Program-made: the position numbers and the translations under genes
Notes under the pieces: model-generated
The model's database searches: none
Told to the model about the DNA's origin: nothing
Seen by the model: the letters and a program-made list of their open reading frames with translations, nothing else
Part shown: one piece after another, positions 1 to 11,460 of the stretch
How the letters are laid out: the number at the start of each line of letters is the position of its first letter
How positions within the stretch are numbered: position 1 is the stretch's first letter
Assembly (NCBI GenBank): GCA_022592435.1
Contig: JABYQS010000002.1
Span: 186,001 to 250,000 of the forward strand
From: Cerioporus squamosus
Taxonomy: Eukaryota; Basidiomycota; Agaricomycetes; Polyporales; Polyporaceae
Direction: 5' to 3'
Length of the DNA: 64,000 nucleotides

Positions 1-1
1 C

Positions 2-555
2 ATCGCACGCGGTCTCGAGTACCTTCATCTGCGCAAGCCATCCGTTATCCACCGCGATTGCAAGTCGTCGAACATCCTCATCACCTCAAAGGGCGTCGCC
101 AAGATCACTGACTTCGGCTTGGCCAAGGTCAAGCAATCCACGCGTTCGATGGTCCGGAGCTTGGTCGGCACCGTCAACTGGCAGGCGCCCGAGCTTTGGC
201 ACCCGCATCCGAAGTACAACCACAAGGTCGATGTCTTCTCCTGCGCCATGGTATTCTGGGAAACACTGCAGTGGCACGTCCCCAACAAGAAGTTCCCATG
301 GGAGGGTATGAATGAACACGCGATCTACGAAGCAGTCGGCACCAAGCGCCAGAGGTGCGTCTGGTTTCCGTCAGACGCCTCAGAGAGATTCTGACTTGTA
401 GCATCTCTAGGCCTTCTATCGCTGGACTCAAGAAGCAGTGGTGCCCTGAGATCGTTGACCTGATGGAGCACATGTGGGAGCAGGATCCTGCAGACCGGCC
501 CACGATGTCCGAAGTCGTCCAGGAGCTCGAACGCATCATCAAGATCTACCGGTAG
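2..555 (+). CDS. TKL-type protein kinase, C-terminal part (cut by window start)
   Basis: Exons 2-354 and 411-555; a 56-bp GT-AG intron (355-410) splits an Arg codon. The reading frame is open at the left edge, so the N-terminal lobe lies outside the window. Seen in order: catalytic loop HRDCKSSN, the metal-binding DFG followed by LAK, the activation-segment end GTVNWQAPE, then DVFSCAMVFWE and a final helix with DPADRPTM before the stop. This is a complete kinase C-lobe with all catalytic residues. HRD followed by CKSSN and the QAPE/DRPTM pattern resemble the tyrosine-kinase-like class common in Agaricomycetes; substrate and pathway cannot be told. The stop lies 17 residues after DRPTM, so nothing follows the kinase domain. 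Confidence 0.85.
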
Positions 556-1562
556 TCCCGTATGCCATGCCATACCCATGCCCGCCATACCCGCAGAACT
601 CACCTCTCATTGTCGCCGCAACAACCAAGGACCATCTACTCACACCGCACTACTATCCCGCACTGGCTACATGTTATACTGCATTGGGACTCTGGTATGA
701 CTCTCGAAGACTACGGCCTATCATCTTGTGTTATGCGTTATGTGTTATGTCTTGAATTTCTCCCGCCACTCTGCATGCCCCGCTGCCCGCTATGCTTGTG
801 GCGCGGGGCGGGGCGGCGGGGGTGCGCTGATGTTGATGTTGATGTTGCTTTGTACGGAGTTGCAGTTTCGGCTCGTTGTTCTTCTTTTGTATAGCATTAC
901 TGTTATGTGGTCTCGGTTCCTCTTGGCTCTGGCTCTGACTCTCCTCCATCGTCCATACTCCCAAGCTCTACTACCTACGTACGTTTACAATCCGCATACG
1001 CTCTAAATCAAACATCATTGTATCTTAGCCCACTCTTGCAATGCATCATCGTACACAGAGCAATTGTCTCGCGCGTGTCCTGCACGTTGACCGATGTATC
1101 TGTTGACTGTCACCGGCTCGTCAACGCATCAACTCTCCTCACGGCTGTCAGAGGGTGCAAACCGCAGTGGCTTCAGCGACAGAGGATGCCTCTTCAAGCT
1201 TCAAGTTCAAGCGGCACAGCCTCCACGTGCGCTCATGGGCCTTTCAGACCACCGTGACCGCAACATCGTCTCCGTCTCCAACATCTCCAGCAAGCAAGAG
1301 ACCACTTGATAAGCTGTGCGACTCACTCGAGGAAAAGGGTGGTTTGGTGAGCATTCTGGCACTTCCTGCTGTTGTGCTCAAAGCTGGGACGACTAACAGC
1401 CAACAGTAACCTGCCCAACCGCTGCCCACACACATTTCTCGTTTGCTCGGTGAACGAGTCGAACATTGTCGGACATCTCCAAGAGGATTAGGGGCAAGTA
1501 TCCCATTGTTTTGTAGCTCGGAGCGTGCTCACCTCTTACATAGTTCTGTCAACACTCAAGAT
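556..1562. other. intergenic, no gene seen
   Basis: No open frame with recognisable protein character or splice pattern. Only simple features are visible: a G-rich run near 803-822 and three TGATGT units at 828-845. It holds the kinase 3' UTR and the promoter of the F-box gene that starts at 1563. Confidence 0.5.
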
Positions 1563-3103
1563 ATGTCATCTCCCGGAGCGCCATTGACATTACCCACCCT
1601 TCCTTGGGATGTCCTCCGGTGTATTATCTCTTTCCTCTCTCCTAGAGATGCCATAGCGCTGTCATACACATGCAAGGCCGCTCACTGTCTCCCCCTGGAC
1701 CCTGCATTGCACACCGTGGTCCTAGACAGGAACACCGAACAGATCAAGAAGTTCCGGGACTATCTGCTCATGACAGATTCTCGGCCGACCTTCTTGAAGG
1801 AGTTGATCCTCGCCAAAGCCGTCACCTGGGAGATTGATAGAGGCACCTCTGAGCCTGGGCTGCTCTGGCAGACATCCTGGAAAAAGCGTTGGGGTTGCAA
1901 CATTTTCAGTGCGGCTCCATGGAGGTCATCAACCTTGCATCAGACGGGCGGGTCGTCAACGCGCTTGTCGCATTGAAGCACCTGCGGGAGTTGAACGTAA
2001 GGGGGTTAGGAACGAAGACCCGGGACGCTATCATGTCATTGACCTCCCTAGGCCTCCAAATCCTCGACGCATCCTTCGAGTTCTGCGATGATATGCCGTA
2101 TGATGTTTTCTTTGGACCTCTCAAGGGCTACACCCATCTGCACACCCTCTCCATCACTAAACTATGGAGTAAGCTCCGAATCCCTCCGCAGTTGCAGAAC
2201 AGGATCTCGATCCGCTCAGTGCACACGCTCACCATCGATGATACCACCATCCCGCTGTCGCTCGTAGCATCTCTATTCCCCGACGTCAAACGCGTCAGCT
2301 ACGAAAGCGGCCGATACGAGCGCGACCGGCTCGCCAATATGACCAACCCTTTGGAGACCATGCCTCCTTGCTGGCCACACACTCTGACCAGAGCGCACCT
2401 CGACGTCGCAGACCTAGACATCTGGCCGCTCTCCTGCCGTGTAAACTGGTTGGATTTCGGCCTGTTCCGCAGCGGCCACTCACACGAGGCCCTCCTCCTT
2501 GTCGGGCAGACGAAACCTCGCGTTATCTCCTGCGCGTACCGTATTGACGCGGACAACCTCTTCTGGGTGAACCTGCCTACGGTTGCGACGGACCTGCGAT
2601 TCATCGAAGCGCGAATTATCGAGCTCTCCGGACACCGGAAGGTGAGTTTCCTCCTCTCACTGCCGCCGTTCGCCTGCTGACTACATTTTCCCCAGAGATA
2701 CATGCTCATGCACCTGTCCGGCCTCGACGCTCTCACCGCCATCTTCCTTTGTATCCGCGCCTTCTACCTGCCGGACGACCTCGAGGCCGAGCTCGCCAGC
2801 ATCGTCCACGACCTCGCCCGCAAGAACCGCCAACTGCGCGTCGTCGGAGTCTCCCTCGTCGATGGCCGATATATGCGCGATGATGAGCCCATGTGGGGCG
2901 AGGAGCGGTTCGCGTCGCGCTGGTGGGCGATCGAACGCGTTGACCCGGATGAAGGGGACTTAAGCTTGTATATGGAGTACGGAGGTGCGCGTCCGGTACC
3001 GATCTCTACTGAGGTTGGGTTGCAGGTCCGGGATTATATGTACGAGGCGGACTACGAGTCGCCAGGTTGGCAGGATCGGCTCTCTGCCATAATAGCTGCA
3101 TAA
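1563..3103 (+). CDS. F-box protein with a one-base frame break
   Basis: Start at 1563 begins MSSPGAPL, followed by an N-terminal F-box (LPWDVLRCIISFL..., about residues 13-45). Intron 2642-2695 (54 bp, phase 0) is followed by exon 2696-3103. F-box proteins link SCF ubiquitin ligases to substrates; the C-terminal two thirds look like the degenerate repeat region typical of basidiomycete members, with no named domain. Within exon 1 the frame changes near 1857-1862: upstream codons run to EPGL, and the continuing sequence (ALADILEKALG...) is in the -1 frame. Adding one base (for example a second G after CTG) makes the CDS 1488 nt, 495 aa, and fits the phase of the downstream intron. A competing reading is an 89-bp intron 1821-1909 with weak donor GTCACC and acceptor TTTTCAG, which would remove protein-like sequence. 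Confidence 0.75.
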
Positions 3104-4293
3104 TCAGGATAGTCCTCGATAAGCAGTCCCGTTTCCCAGTCGTATATTACCTTGTCCTTGTCACCATGATGTAGCCATTCTGTACAATACCTGGGATATG
3201 CTGTACCAATTCTGTTTGCCGTGTTTATGTACCTGTTGTTCACAAGGACAGAATATACACGATCATGACCTTCATGGTAAATACTTGTCCCTGTCGGTTC
3301 GGAGACAAGTCGGACGGAAGCATTAAAGAGGACGATAAACTTCAGCACCAGGAACTTGAGCGATTCGGTGACTACACTGAGCGCAATCGCGCTAACGTAC
3401 GGTCGTAGACTCAAAAATCGGAGTCGAAGGGAGGGAGTGCTATCTCCAGTGGCTCGCTCTCCCTGCATCAATCCTCAGGCTGACTACCGGGGTCAACGTT
3501 CAACGTTCAACGATCAGCGATTGCCATAGTCGCAGGTCGCGCCAGTTCCATGTTCGAGGCTTGAGCCCTGAAGCTTGAAGCTCGAGGTCTCGACTGACTG
3601 CTGAATTAGCTTCCACCCGTACTTCTGGGGCGTCGGACCTCGGAGACGGAACATAAGGTAGCACTATGCTGTTATGAGCACTAGCATCAAACGGCAACTC
3701 GTTACGAGCCGCTACGCCACGACGGTGAGCATTCTGCACAGAAAATTAATGACGCACCACTGCTGTTTGTCGAGTTTTCCGCCGCGTGCGCGGATGGCAT
3801 CTGGCTAGATCTGGCTGAACTCTCAGCAGCCAAGTCGGACCCGACGGATGCAGAATGATGCGAAAAATGCATAGATACGAGTGTCGCGGGAACGAGGCGA
3901 GTCGGTCGAGGAACTTCCAGGAACTTCGCCGCTTGACGACCGGAGCAGGGAGCTTGCACGGACTTCTTCTATTGATCGATAGTTGGAATATGATGGTGTT
4001 GTGACGAAATTGCGGCTTGAGGCGAGACATGGACGTCGGTCGAGAGCGCAACCTGGGAGAGGAAGGGCAGAAGAACATGTCCAGAGCAGGAAATACAACA
4101 AATGGTGATCTATGGTACGAGATGAGCAGTGCAATGGTTAGATCCATGTCGAGGAAGCGAATTATAGTTTGTACATGTACATATGTAAATGTCTGTTCTA
4201 GAGCATATCCAAGTGGGTCAGTAGAAGACGGTGTTGTAGTAAGCAGAGGATTCGAGGACGCAAGACGAGGGTAAAACGAGGTCCGAGGGTGGA
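3104..4293. other. intergenic between two convergent genes, no confident gene
   Basis: A minus-strand frame of 139 codons (3052-3471) overlaps the end of the F-box gene by about 50 bp; it has no recognisable domain, no introns and an odd composition, so I do not call it a gene. The rest, including longer minus frames from 3746, looks like chance open frames. It holds the 3' ends of the F-box gene and the methyltransferase. Confidence 0.4.
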
Positions 4294-7200
4294 TCATCCT
4301 TTTGCGCCGACAAGAACGCGGACAGCGCGACACGGCGGCTCGCGCTCGTTCTCCGCGCCAGCTTGGCGGCGCGCGATGAGGATGTCTTCGCGGAGCCGGA
4401 GCTCTTCCATCTCCTCCGCCTTGGACATCGGATCCCGCTGGGGGTAGTCCCACCCGAAGTGCACGAGCGAGCTCCAGAGGGACATGCGCACATGCATGTC
4501 GCTGTTTCGCACATATCTCGATCAGCACATCGCACCCCATGCAAGCTCACTGCGAACAAAACACGCACCTCTTGTACTGGTCCAGGAGCTGCACATACTT
4601 CGCGCGCATGCTCTCCATCGTGTCCTCGTGCACATAAAACCCGTACCTGTCCAGGTCCACGTCGCTGCGCGGGCTCGTCACCAGGCTCTGCAGCTCCTCC
4701 CACATCGCCTCGCGGATCGCGAGCACGACGCCGAGGCTCCGGCGCAGGTGCAGGCACAGCGAGTGCACGTCAAAGATGAGCAGCGCGTCGATCGGGAACA
4801 TCTCGATCTGCGACCGCTCCCCGATGATGGTGCTCACCGCGGCGAGGTCCTGGATCGCCGCGGTGCGCTTCGAGAGCATCGACGACACCGAGTTCGAGCG
4901 CGTCGTGCGCGCCTCGGTGCTCGTCCGCCGGGAGGAGACTGCGGCCCCCGTGCCGGTGACGGTCGTTGCGGCGGGCGGGATCGGGGGCACGGGCGGCACG
5001 TCTGTCTGGGGGTGGCCCGCGGACCCCGCAGACAGGCTGGACGAGGACCCGTTCGATGAAGACTTGACTGTGCCCACAGCACCTTCGGACTGCGAGCGCG
5101 TGAGGGGGCTGCTCGTTGCTGGGATAGACGTCGTCGGGCCGGTGGGCGAGCTCGAGGTGGACTGCCTGGCGCTCCTCGTGCTGCTCTTGGTGGACTTCTT
5201 GCGCTTGACGGGCCCGCTGAAGGTCGCGAGGGACATCTCGTCCTGAGCTTCGGCGTCGTAGAGGTCATAGAGGGACTGCGAGTTGCGGGACGACTGGGAG
5301 CTGCGCGGGGGCGGGCGCGGCTGGACTGGGGGGAGGGGAGGCATGGGAACAGTGAGTACGGGGGGCGAGATGACATGCTTGAAGTGCGTGGAGAAGTAAG
5401 CCGGGAGGGTCGCTGCGAGACAAACACGGCGACATGAGTATCCGCAGTAGCTCGGGGTCACGACCTGAAGAGTTCTCACAGCTTGGCCTGGTGTTGATGA
5501 ATCGCCGGTCGAACACCTTGTTGAAGAGTATCTCCAGCAGCTCGTACTCGTGCGCGATGTCCGGACTGGGCGTGACTTGCGGATTTGAGAGGACTTTGGA
5601 GCCGTCCTGCATGCTGATCGACGGCCAACGTGTCCGTGCGTGCAGAGGCTCCGTGAACCAGCGTGGCAGTATCGGGAAGATCGCATCTGGGGGAAGGTTT
5701 AGAGTTGTTGATGCAGCTGATTGCGATGCGCTCCATACCTTCTTCGATGATTTCGATCGTCGCACCGGGTTTCATCACACGGCGGACTTCCTACAATGCA
5801 AGTCGTGAGAGTAAGTCCACGAGCGACAGCGCTTTGCCTCCGGTAGGACGTACTTCGAATACGGTTGTCCACTGTCGAGATGCAGGTCAGAACGGAAAAT
5901 CAGAAGTTGATGAAAGTAAGTACGTGCCTTGTTCTCCGGGATGCCCAAGGCGACTTCCGTGATTCGGACATGGTCAAACTCTTCATCCTCGAACGGAAGT
6001 GGGCCGGTGAGACTCCAAGGATGTTAGCCGGAGGATGCGCATAGGGGGCATGTCACTCACATGTTGCCATACACCCACTCTATTCGTCTCGCCTCATCGG
6101 GATCGAGGATGCTCAAGGGTATCTGCACGTCGACCAGATCGAAACCAACCTAGGGAACCGGTGCGGGATGAAAACGCTGCTCGCATTGAGGGCACTGCGA
6201 AGTACATACAAATGTTGAGTTCCTCCAGTACTTAGCGGACTGCGTGACCCAAAGACCTAGCTGGCAGGACATGAGTCAGTGATGAATTCTTCGTCGGCTT
6301 AGCGTGGAAAAGGACATGACGTGAGGCGCAGTATCGGTTAATACAAATTCGACGCCTCGGACGCTAGCCAGCCGCTAGCTGGAACGGGACCTGGCTAATA
6401 CGGTTTCCAGGGACCCCAGTGCAGCGTTCGCTTCCTGGATGGACCGTGGAGCTTGGGAAACACTAAGGGCATTGGCTGGCAGTGCATGCGGGGACGTTCT
6501 CTACGAGAAAGACACCACACACAAGCGATGAAGTTCAGGTACCCCATGCAAGCGTCAGGGACGAGATGAAGTGATTGACATGCCATACACCTCAGAGTCA
6601 GACGCGATGATGCACGCCGTGCCTCCCACAGCAGATACTGTGAAGATGACCTTGGCTATGCGGAGTTCGGCGAGCGAACTTGGTTCCGTCCGATACCCAC
6701 TAATGCCGGTTGAGCTTCGCCTACCACCGCGCAAAATATGAGACGTGGCGCCTCCCCATAGTCGCGCACCGCCGTCTTGTGCGGCATGCGCCTGTGCCAC
6801 TAGGGTGATAACTACCCGTCGTCGGCAGTCCCTCGTTCCCAGGACTTTTGTGCCGCAGGCAGCTAGCACCCTAATGACAAGGAGATCCCGTCCGCTCTGC
6901 GGATGTAGCTCTACACGTCCATGAGAATGGAGCGGCCTGGCTCGAACTCATGACACACTGTCCGAGGTTCGGGCGCTTCTGGGACGGAGGTGGTTTACGA
7001 CGCGGGAAACGGAGGCTTCGGCGGCCCAATCAGTGATCGCGCTCCGGAGAAGCAGCACGCAGAAGCGAGTCGGGGATACGGCACGCAGAATCAATGCTAC
7101 GACCGGAGGAAGACCGAGCGTAGGGATGAAAAACAGGGAAGGAGACCTGGAATTGCGCGCATGCCAGAAGGAGATAACTGAATAAAAGTGCTCACCCCAG

Positions 7201-7541
7201 TGCCGATGTCCAAACAGCGGGCGGGCTCCTTGCCCTTGTGGTCGACGAGGGACACGACGCCCTTGTAAGCGGATGTAAGGGCGGTGTCCATCATCTCCCT
7301 GGATCGACCGGTCAGACCGACGCGTAGCCAGACGTTATGTTACTCACAACTCAAGGGTGCCCTTGTCGTAGGAAAGCGGCCATGGTGCCTTGGCTGGTTC
7401 GTATGCGTGGACCTTGGAGCCATGGCGGTTCACAAACTGGCGACCGCGCGGGCCATAGTGGGACTTGCGGCTCGATTCTGCGCAGGAGAAGGAGTCTGTT
7501 TCTGCGGACGAGAGGGAACGACGGGGATAGTCTGAGGTCAT
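4294..7541 (-). CDS. S-adenosylmethionine-dependent methyltransferase, 616 aa, 10 exons
   Basis: Exons on the minus strand: 7541-7348, 7298-7196, 6260-6210, 6149-6061, 6012-5928, 5871-5854, 5790-5739, 5686-5480, 5412-4569, 4501-4294; total 1851 nt in frame. SAM-binding motif DIGTG (residues 95-99) continues across a splice as LGLWV, then GFDLVDVQIP and the motif IPENK..RRVMKPGATIEIIEE, as in the class I fold of fungal secondary-metabolism-type and LaeA-like methyltransferases. A Ser/Pro-rich disordered insert of roughly 130 residues follows, and a conserved helical tail ends in RAVRVL. Substrate unknown. Three oddities: the second intron is 935 bp, exon 6 is only 18 nt, and the intron 5872-5927 starts with GC instead of GT. 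It is head-to-head with HEL2 over 331 bp. Confidence 0.85.
6261..7195 (-). other. 935-bp intron inside the methyltransferase SAM motif
   Basis: On the minus strand the intron begins GTGAGC at 7195 and ends CCAG at 6261, phase 0, cutting directly between DIGTG and LGLWV. Both flanks are needed for the family motif, so the limits are firm. All other introns in this gene are 48-67 bp. The extra sequence of about 880 bp has no long open frame, no clear terminal inverted repeats and no tRNA fold that I could confirm. It may be an old mobile-element insertion or an unrecognised non-coding gene. Confidence 0.75.
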
Positions 7542-7872
7542 GAGGAGAGGACTGGCAGAGGCAAGGCGGGGAAGCTGGCGTGCGGTGGGGAGGGCATTGG
7601 TATATATGCAAGGGATGAGGGCATGAGGGCAGCCGGCCGCATATCTTATTTGTTTTCTGATTTGCTTGTATCTCGATCCTATGATGCGGGGTCGCTCGTC
7701 CTCCCAACGCCGTGGGCCGTGGCCCTCTGCTATCCTCCCATCACATCTCGCGGAAGCTTTTCTGCCCTTGCCTTTCTGGGAGAGCCGAGCGCCCGAGTCC
7801 TGCAGTCATCCTCCTGCCCGCCGCGCTGCCTTTCCTCCTTCCTCCATCGACCCCGCCCATCGCTAGTCTACC
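7542..7872. promoter_or_regulatory. divergent promoter between methyltransferase and HEL2
   Basis: A 331-bp gap separates the two start codons. A TATATA-like element at about 7600-7608 lies about 60 bp upstream of the methyltransferase ATG. The HEL2-proximal part is pyrimidine-rich (about 7795-7860), a common pattern before fungal start codons. Role inferred from position. Confidence 0.45.
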
Positions 7873-10800
7873 ATGTCTACTGCTACCACAACAACGCAAA
7901 CTCGCGGCCACAATGCTCGTGGTCGCGGAGGACAGCGAGGACGGCGCGGTCGGGGAGGCCAGAAGAACGGTGCACCGCGCGATCCAGCACAGATCTCCAA
8001 GCCCGACACCGTCCCTGCTGCTCAATCTGAGGCTCAGATCGACCAGCTCGCGCCCTCGCAAGACGTCAAGAACGGTACCGACGCCGATGCCGAGCCTGCC
8101 GACGAGGGCACCGTCTGCTGGATTTGCGCAGAGCCCGTCAAGTACTGGTCCGTCTCCGAGTGCAACCATAGGACGTGCCATGTCTGTGCCTTGCGCTTGC
8201 GCGCCCTCTACAAGAAGCTAGAGTGCACGTTCTGCAAGGTGCGTGTCGCGCTTGAGATACGGGCAGATTGCGCGCCTTAATCGCGCTAACCCCAGGAACC
8301 TCAATCGTCTGTCATCTTCACCACGTCTCCCGAAGCCCCATGGTCGTCCTACACCCCAGACGCCATCCCATACAAGGATGCCAAGCTCGCCATCTCGTTC
8401 GAAACCCAGGAGATGATGGAGGAGACGCTCATCCTCCTCCGCTTCAACTGTCCCGACCCCCAGTGCGACTTCATTGGGAACGGATGGAGCGACCTGAAGC
8501 TGCACACCCGTGCGACGCACGGAAAGCTCATGTGGTGAGTTTATCTCGAGATTTCCCCGACGAAAAGGATACACAGATTGGGGAACGTCCGAGCGGCTGG
8601 GAGGTGCGGACGAAGGACGCAGCTCCACCAACGATCACAGAAGGTTATACTGGATCTCCAGGCGCAACACAACAGGCATCCCGGCGTTTTGGACGGGAAC
8701 AAAAGGCGTGCCAATGGACGGAAAGTTCGCCGCGCGAGGTTACCTTCTAGTCGCATTTTCGCTGGTTTCAGGCCAGAAGGATATCTTCGGCCGGTTGCGT
8801 TGTGAATCGAGACACAAGGTACCCTCGGGTGGTGTGTATGTCTCGAGTTCGCGCCCGTCCGAAATACGGGTATGCCTGTCGTGCAATCTGTGGCCCATCG
8901 CGCCTCGTAGCGCTATCCCTCCTGCCTTCGCGCGTTGACCGCGGCCGCCATGGCTCGATGCTGTACGCACGGGCTGTAATGGACCAGTCTGCTCTCATCT
9001 AGCCAGCTCGCTTTACTCCTTGGTTGCCACTAATACGTCGCTGCATGATGCCGTTGTAATGAGGCGCGAGAATCGTTCGCGTTCGGAAGGATGCATTGAG
9101 CGTGGCGTCACAGGCTGTGGCAGGAGGTTACGCTGCCCGTGACAAGGCAGGATGTGGTGGATAGTTCGCCGGACAGACCTCTTTGTGGAGTTCACGTTCT
9201 GACATATTGGCACCATCAGCGATCTATGCATACGCTTCAAGAAGGTCTTCGCCCACGAGCACGCCCTCTACGACCCCAATGTCCTCCCCATACACCTGCC
9301 GTCTATGGCTCGAGGCCACAGACGCGACCACAGCAAGCAGGCGCAACAGATTGAAGGCGGCATCCATCCCCTGTGCGAGTTCTGCCGCGAATGCTTCTTT
9401 AGCGACGACGAGCTCTACGCGCACATGCGAGAGAGGCACGAGGAGTGCTTCATCTGTAAGCGAAATGAGGTCAAGGACCAATAGTGAGTCTCTAGTCGCC
9501 TCGCAGCTTCCTGTCGCTCATGGTTCATACTTTTCGGTTATCTCCGATCCCTCACGCAGCTTCCGCAATTATGAAGCCCTAGTGCGTATCAGACACCCGA
9601 AATTACCACCATATCTGAGAGACTGATCCGTTACGGCTACGCCCACAGGAGGAGCACTTCATGCACGCCCACTTCCCGTGCAGACGCGCCGAATGTCTCG
9701 CGCGCAAGTTCGTCGTCTTCGGCTCCGCGATCGACCTCAAGGCGCACCAGGTCGAGGAGCACGGCGCAGAGATGTCCGCCCGCGACAAACGCGACGCACG
9801 CCGCGTCCCGGCCGAGTTCGAGTTCGAAGACGTCGGCGGCGGCGCAGGCAGGCGCGGACGGCGTGACAGAGGGGACCGCGAGCGCGAACGCGAGCCGCCT
9901 CCGCACGTCGCCGCCGGCCCTCCCGGGTCTGCGCCGCGCCCCCCGGCCGCAGGGGCGCGGCGGAGAGAGGCGTTTGGGGGCAGCCTAACGGGCGACGGCA
10001 GGGCGTCGAGCCAGCAGGTGGCGAGTCGCCGACAGTCTCCGAGCCCTGAGCTTGCGGACGCGGACCCTCGTTTATCGGCGTTAGTGGTACGCTTAACGAG
10101 CCTTGCGCCGAACCCGACGCACGCCGTTCCCGCAGTCAAGGCTGCGATTCGCTCGTACCGGGGAAACGAGTCTGCGGCGCGCGACCTCATCTCGACGGTG
10201 TGGAGCATCCTCGACCGCAACCTGGACGGCACCGCGAGCATCATCAATGCGCTCATTGATGTCGTCGACGAGGAGGACAAGAAGCGGGACCTCCTTGCCG
10301 CGTGGAACGGGTTCAAGATCGAGGTACGTCAACACTCAGGGCTGCCGTGCCACGAGGGGAGCTAACGTCCATTGGCATCTCATCCGTAGCAACGGAACCA
10401 ATTCCCTGAACTCGTCCCGACCACCACCGGCTCGGAGTGGGCGGGGATCACGAGCGGACGCGTCCTCAATGCGAAGCACTCGACCGCGACCCGCACGTCG
10501 TCTCAGTCGTCCCGCCAGCTGTGGGACCGTGTCGCTCGTGCGGCTGCCTCGACGTCCAACCAGCCATCCACGTCTTCCGCCCCAGCACCGCGCGCAGCCG
10601 CAGGGGCGAGCGCATTCCCTCCATTGCACTCGTCCGGCAGCTCAGGGCCCGCCAACTCGACGCCGTTCCGCCAGCCTCAACGCCTTACTCCCTGGGCTTC
10701 AGCCTCCGCCGCAGCCGCTCCTCCCGCTGCCCCCGCGGTGCGCACACCGGTCTCCGTACCCGGCCCTGGCGCAAGGAGCAAACCTGCGCCCGCTGCGTTC

Positions 10801-11085
10801 TCCAAGTCGGCCTTCCCGGAGCTGCCGTCAAGCAATGCTCAGCGGGTGCCCAAGGCCGCGGTCGGTGGTAACCAGTCGTTGCGGAAGATCCTTGGGGAGT
10901 CTGCACCCGCGCAGCCGGCGTGGCAGAAGAACGGGGACGGTTCTGGGTCGTCTACGCCTGGCGAAGGGTCTGCGCAGCAACAAGGTGATGGCGAAGCTGC
11001 TGGGGGACAGGGTACGACTGGGAAGAAGAAGGGGAAGGGGAAGCAGAAGCAGACTCTCTTCACGCTTGGATCGTTCCCTACCTGA
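7873..11085 (+). CDS. HEL2: RING-type E3 ubiquitin ligase HEL2/ZNF598 (ribosome collision sensor)
   Basis: Exons 7873-8238, 8296-8534, 9220-9483, 9560-9581, 9649-10323, 10390-11085; 2262 nt, 753 aa. The N-terminus is Arg/Gly-rich; a RING (CWIC..CNHRTCHVC..CTFC, residues about 82-122) follows, then a series of C2H2-like fingers (CPDPQCDF..LHTRATH, CDLC..HEHALY, CEFCRECF..HMRERH, CFIC, HFPCRRAECL..LKAHQVEEH). This order is diagnostic of Hel2/ZNF598, which marks 40S proteins on collided ribosomes in ribosome quality control. The C-terminal half is low-complexity (Pro/Ala/Ser) and ends in a basic tail (GKKKGKGKQKQ), probably for ribosome or RNA contact. Exon 4 is only 22 nt. The second intron, 8535-9219, is 685 bp whereas the others are 57-76 bp. 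Confidence 0.9.
8535..9219 (+). other. 685-bp intron inside a HEL2 zinc-finger region
   Basis: Donor GTGAGT at 8535 and acceptor ATCAG ending at 9219 restore a Cys codon, giving CDLC after HGKLM, so the boundaries are well fixed. The insert has a 142-codon open frame reading through (8510-8938), which has no domain and starts in the exon in another frame. A second oversized intron in the gene next to the methyltransferase is notable; I found no similarity by eye between the two inserts. Confidence 0.75.
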
Positions 11086-11460
11086 GACCCATAGGATCCC
11101 TGTAGTCCTTCTCCCGCCATGTTGATTGGACACGTTGTCTGCTCGGCCTATTGTATGTAACAATCGCAGAATACTCCGTAACAACTTTCGCTCGCGAGCA
11201 TCTTCCTGTGTGACGTTACGATTGCTCACGACGGTGTGCATGAACTCTGGAAGCGCCATGCAGGAGAGGGACCGCGAGACAGATTAGGCATTAGCAGCAG
11301 AGAATACATGTACGTAGCTGGCCACGATCTCTCAGCAAACCGCACGCATGTCCGTAAACCACTGCACCACTCACCAGTCAGTCGTCCGCCAACCCAGAAC
11401 CCAGGACCCGCAACCCCAGCAAGGCAAAGCACACTCCCCCCTGCCCGTACGCCCGGCCGC
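11086..11460. other. convergent 3' region of HEL2 and mL54
   Basis: The two genes face each other here. No coding signal was seen; it should hold both 3' UTRs. Confidence 0.5.

Noticed and set aside
828..848. TGATGT hexamer run as a functional repeat
   Set aside because: Only about three units in an intergenic region; ordinary low-complexity DNA.
3052..3471. A 139-codon minus-strand frame overlapping the F-box gene end
   Set aside because: Overlaps a supported gene, has no domain and no introns; too weak to call.
6890..6970. tRNA-like box (GTTCGAGCC on the minus strand) in the long methyltransferase intron
   Set aside because: The arms flanking the loop do not pair into a T-stem and no acceptor stem was found.
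8510..8938. A 142-codon frame in the HEL2 long intron as an intron-encoded protein
   Set aside because: It starts inside the upstream exon in the wrong frame and has no recognisable motif; a chance open frame is sufficient.
9603..10316. A 237-codon minus-strand frame under HEL2
   Set aside because: Antisense shadow of exon 5; no domain or splice support.
4294..11085. Methyltransferase and nearby genes as a secondary-metabolite cluster
   Set aside because: No backbone enzyme, P450 or other tailoring enzyme is present; neighbours are housekeeping genes.
10103..11125. A 340-codon frame overlapping the HEL2 3' half
   Set aside because: It is Arg/Pro/Ser-rich, in another frame of GC-rich low-complexity HEL2 coding sequence, and ignores the intron 10324-10389.
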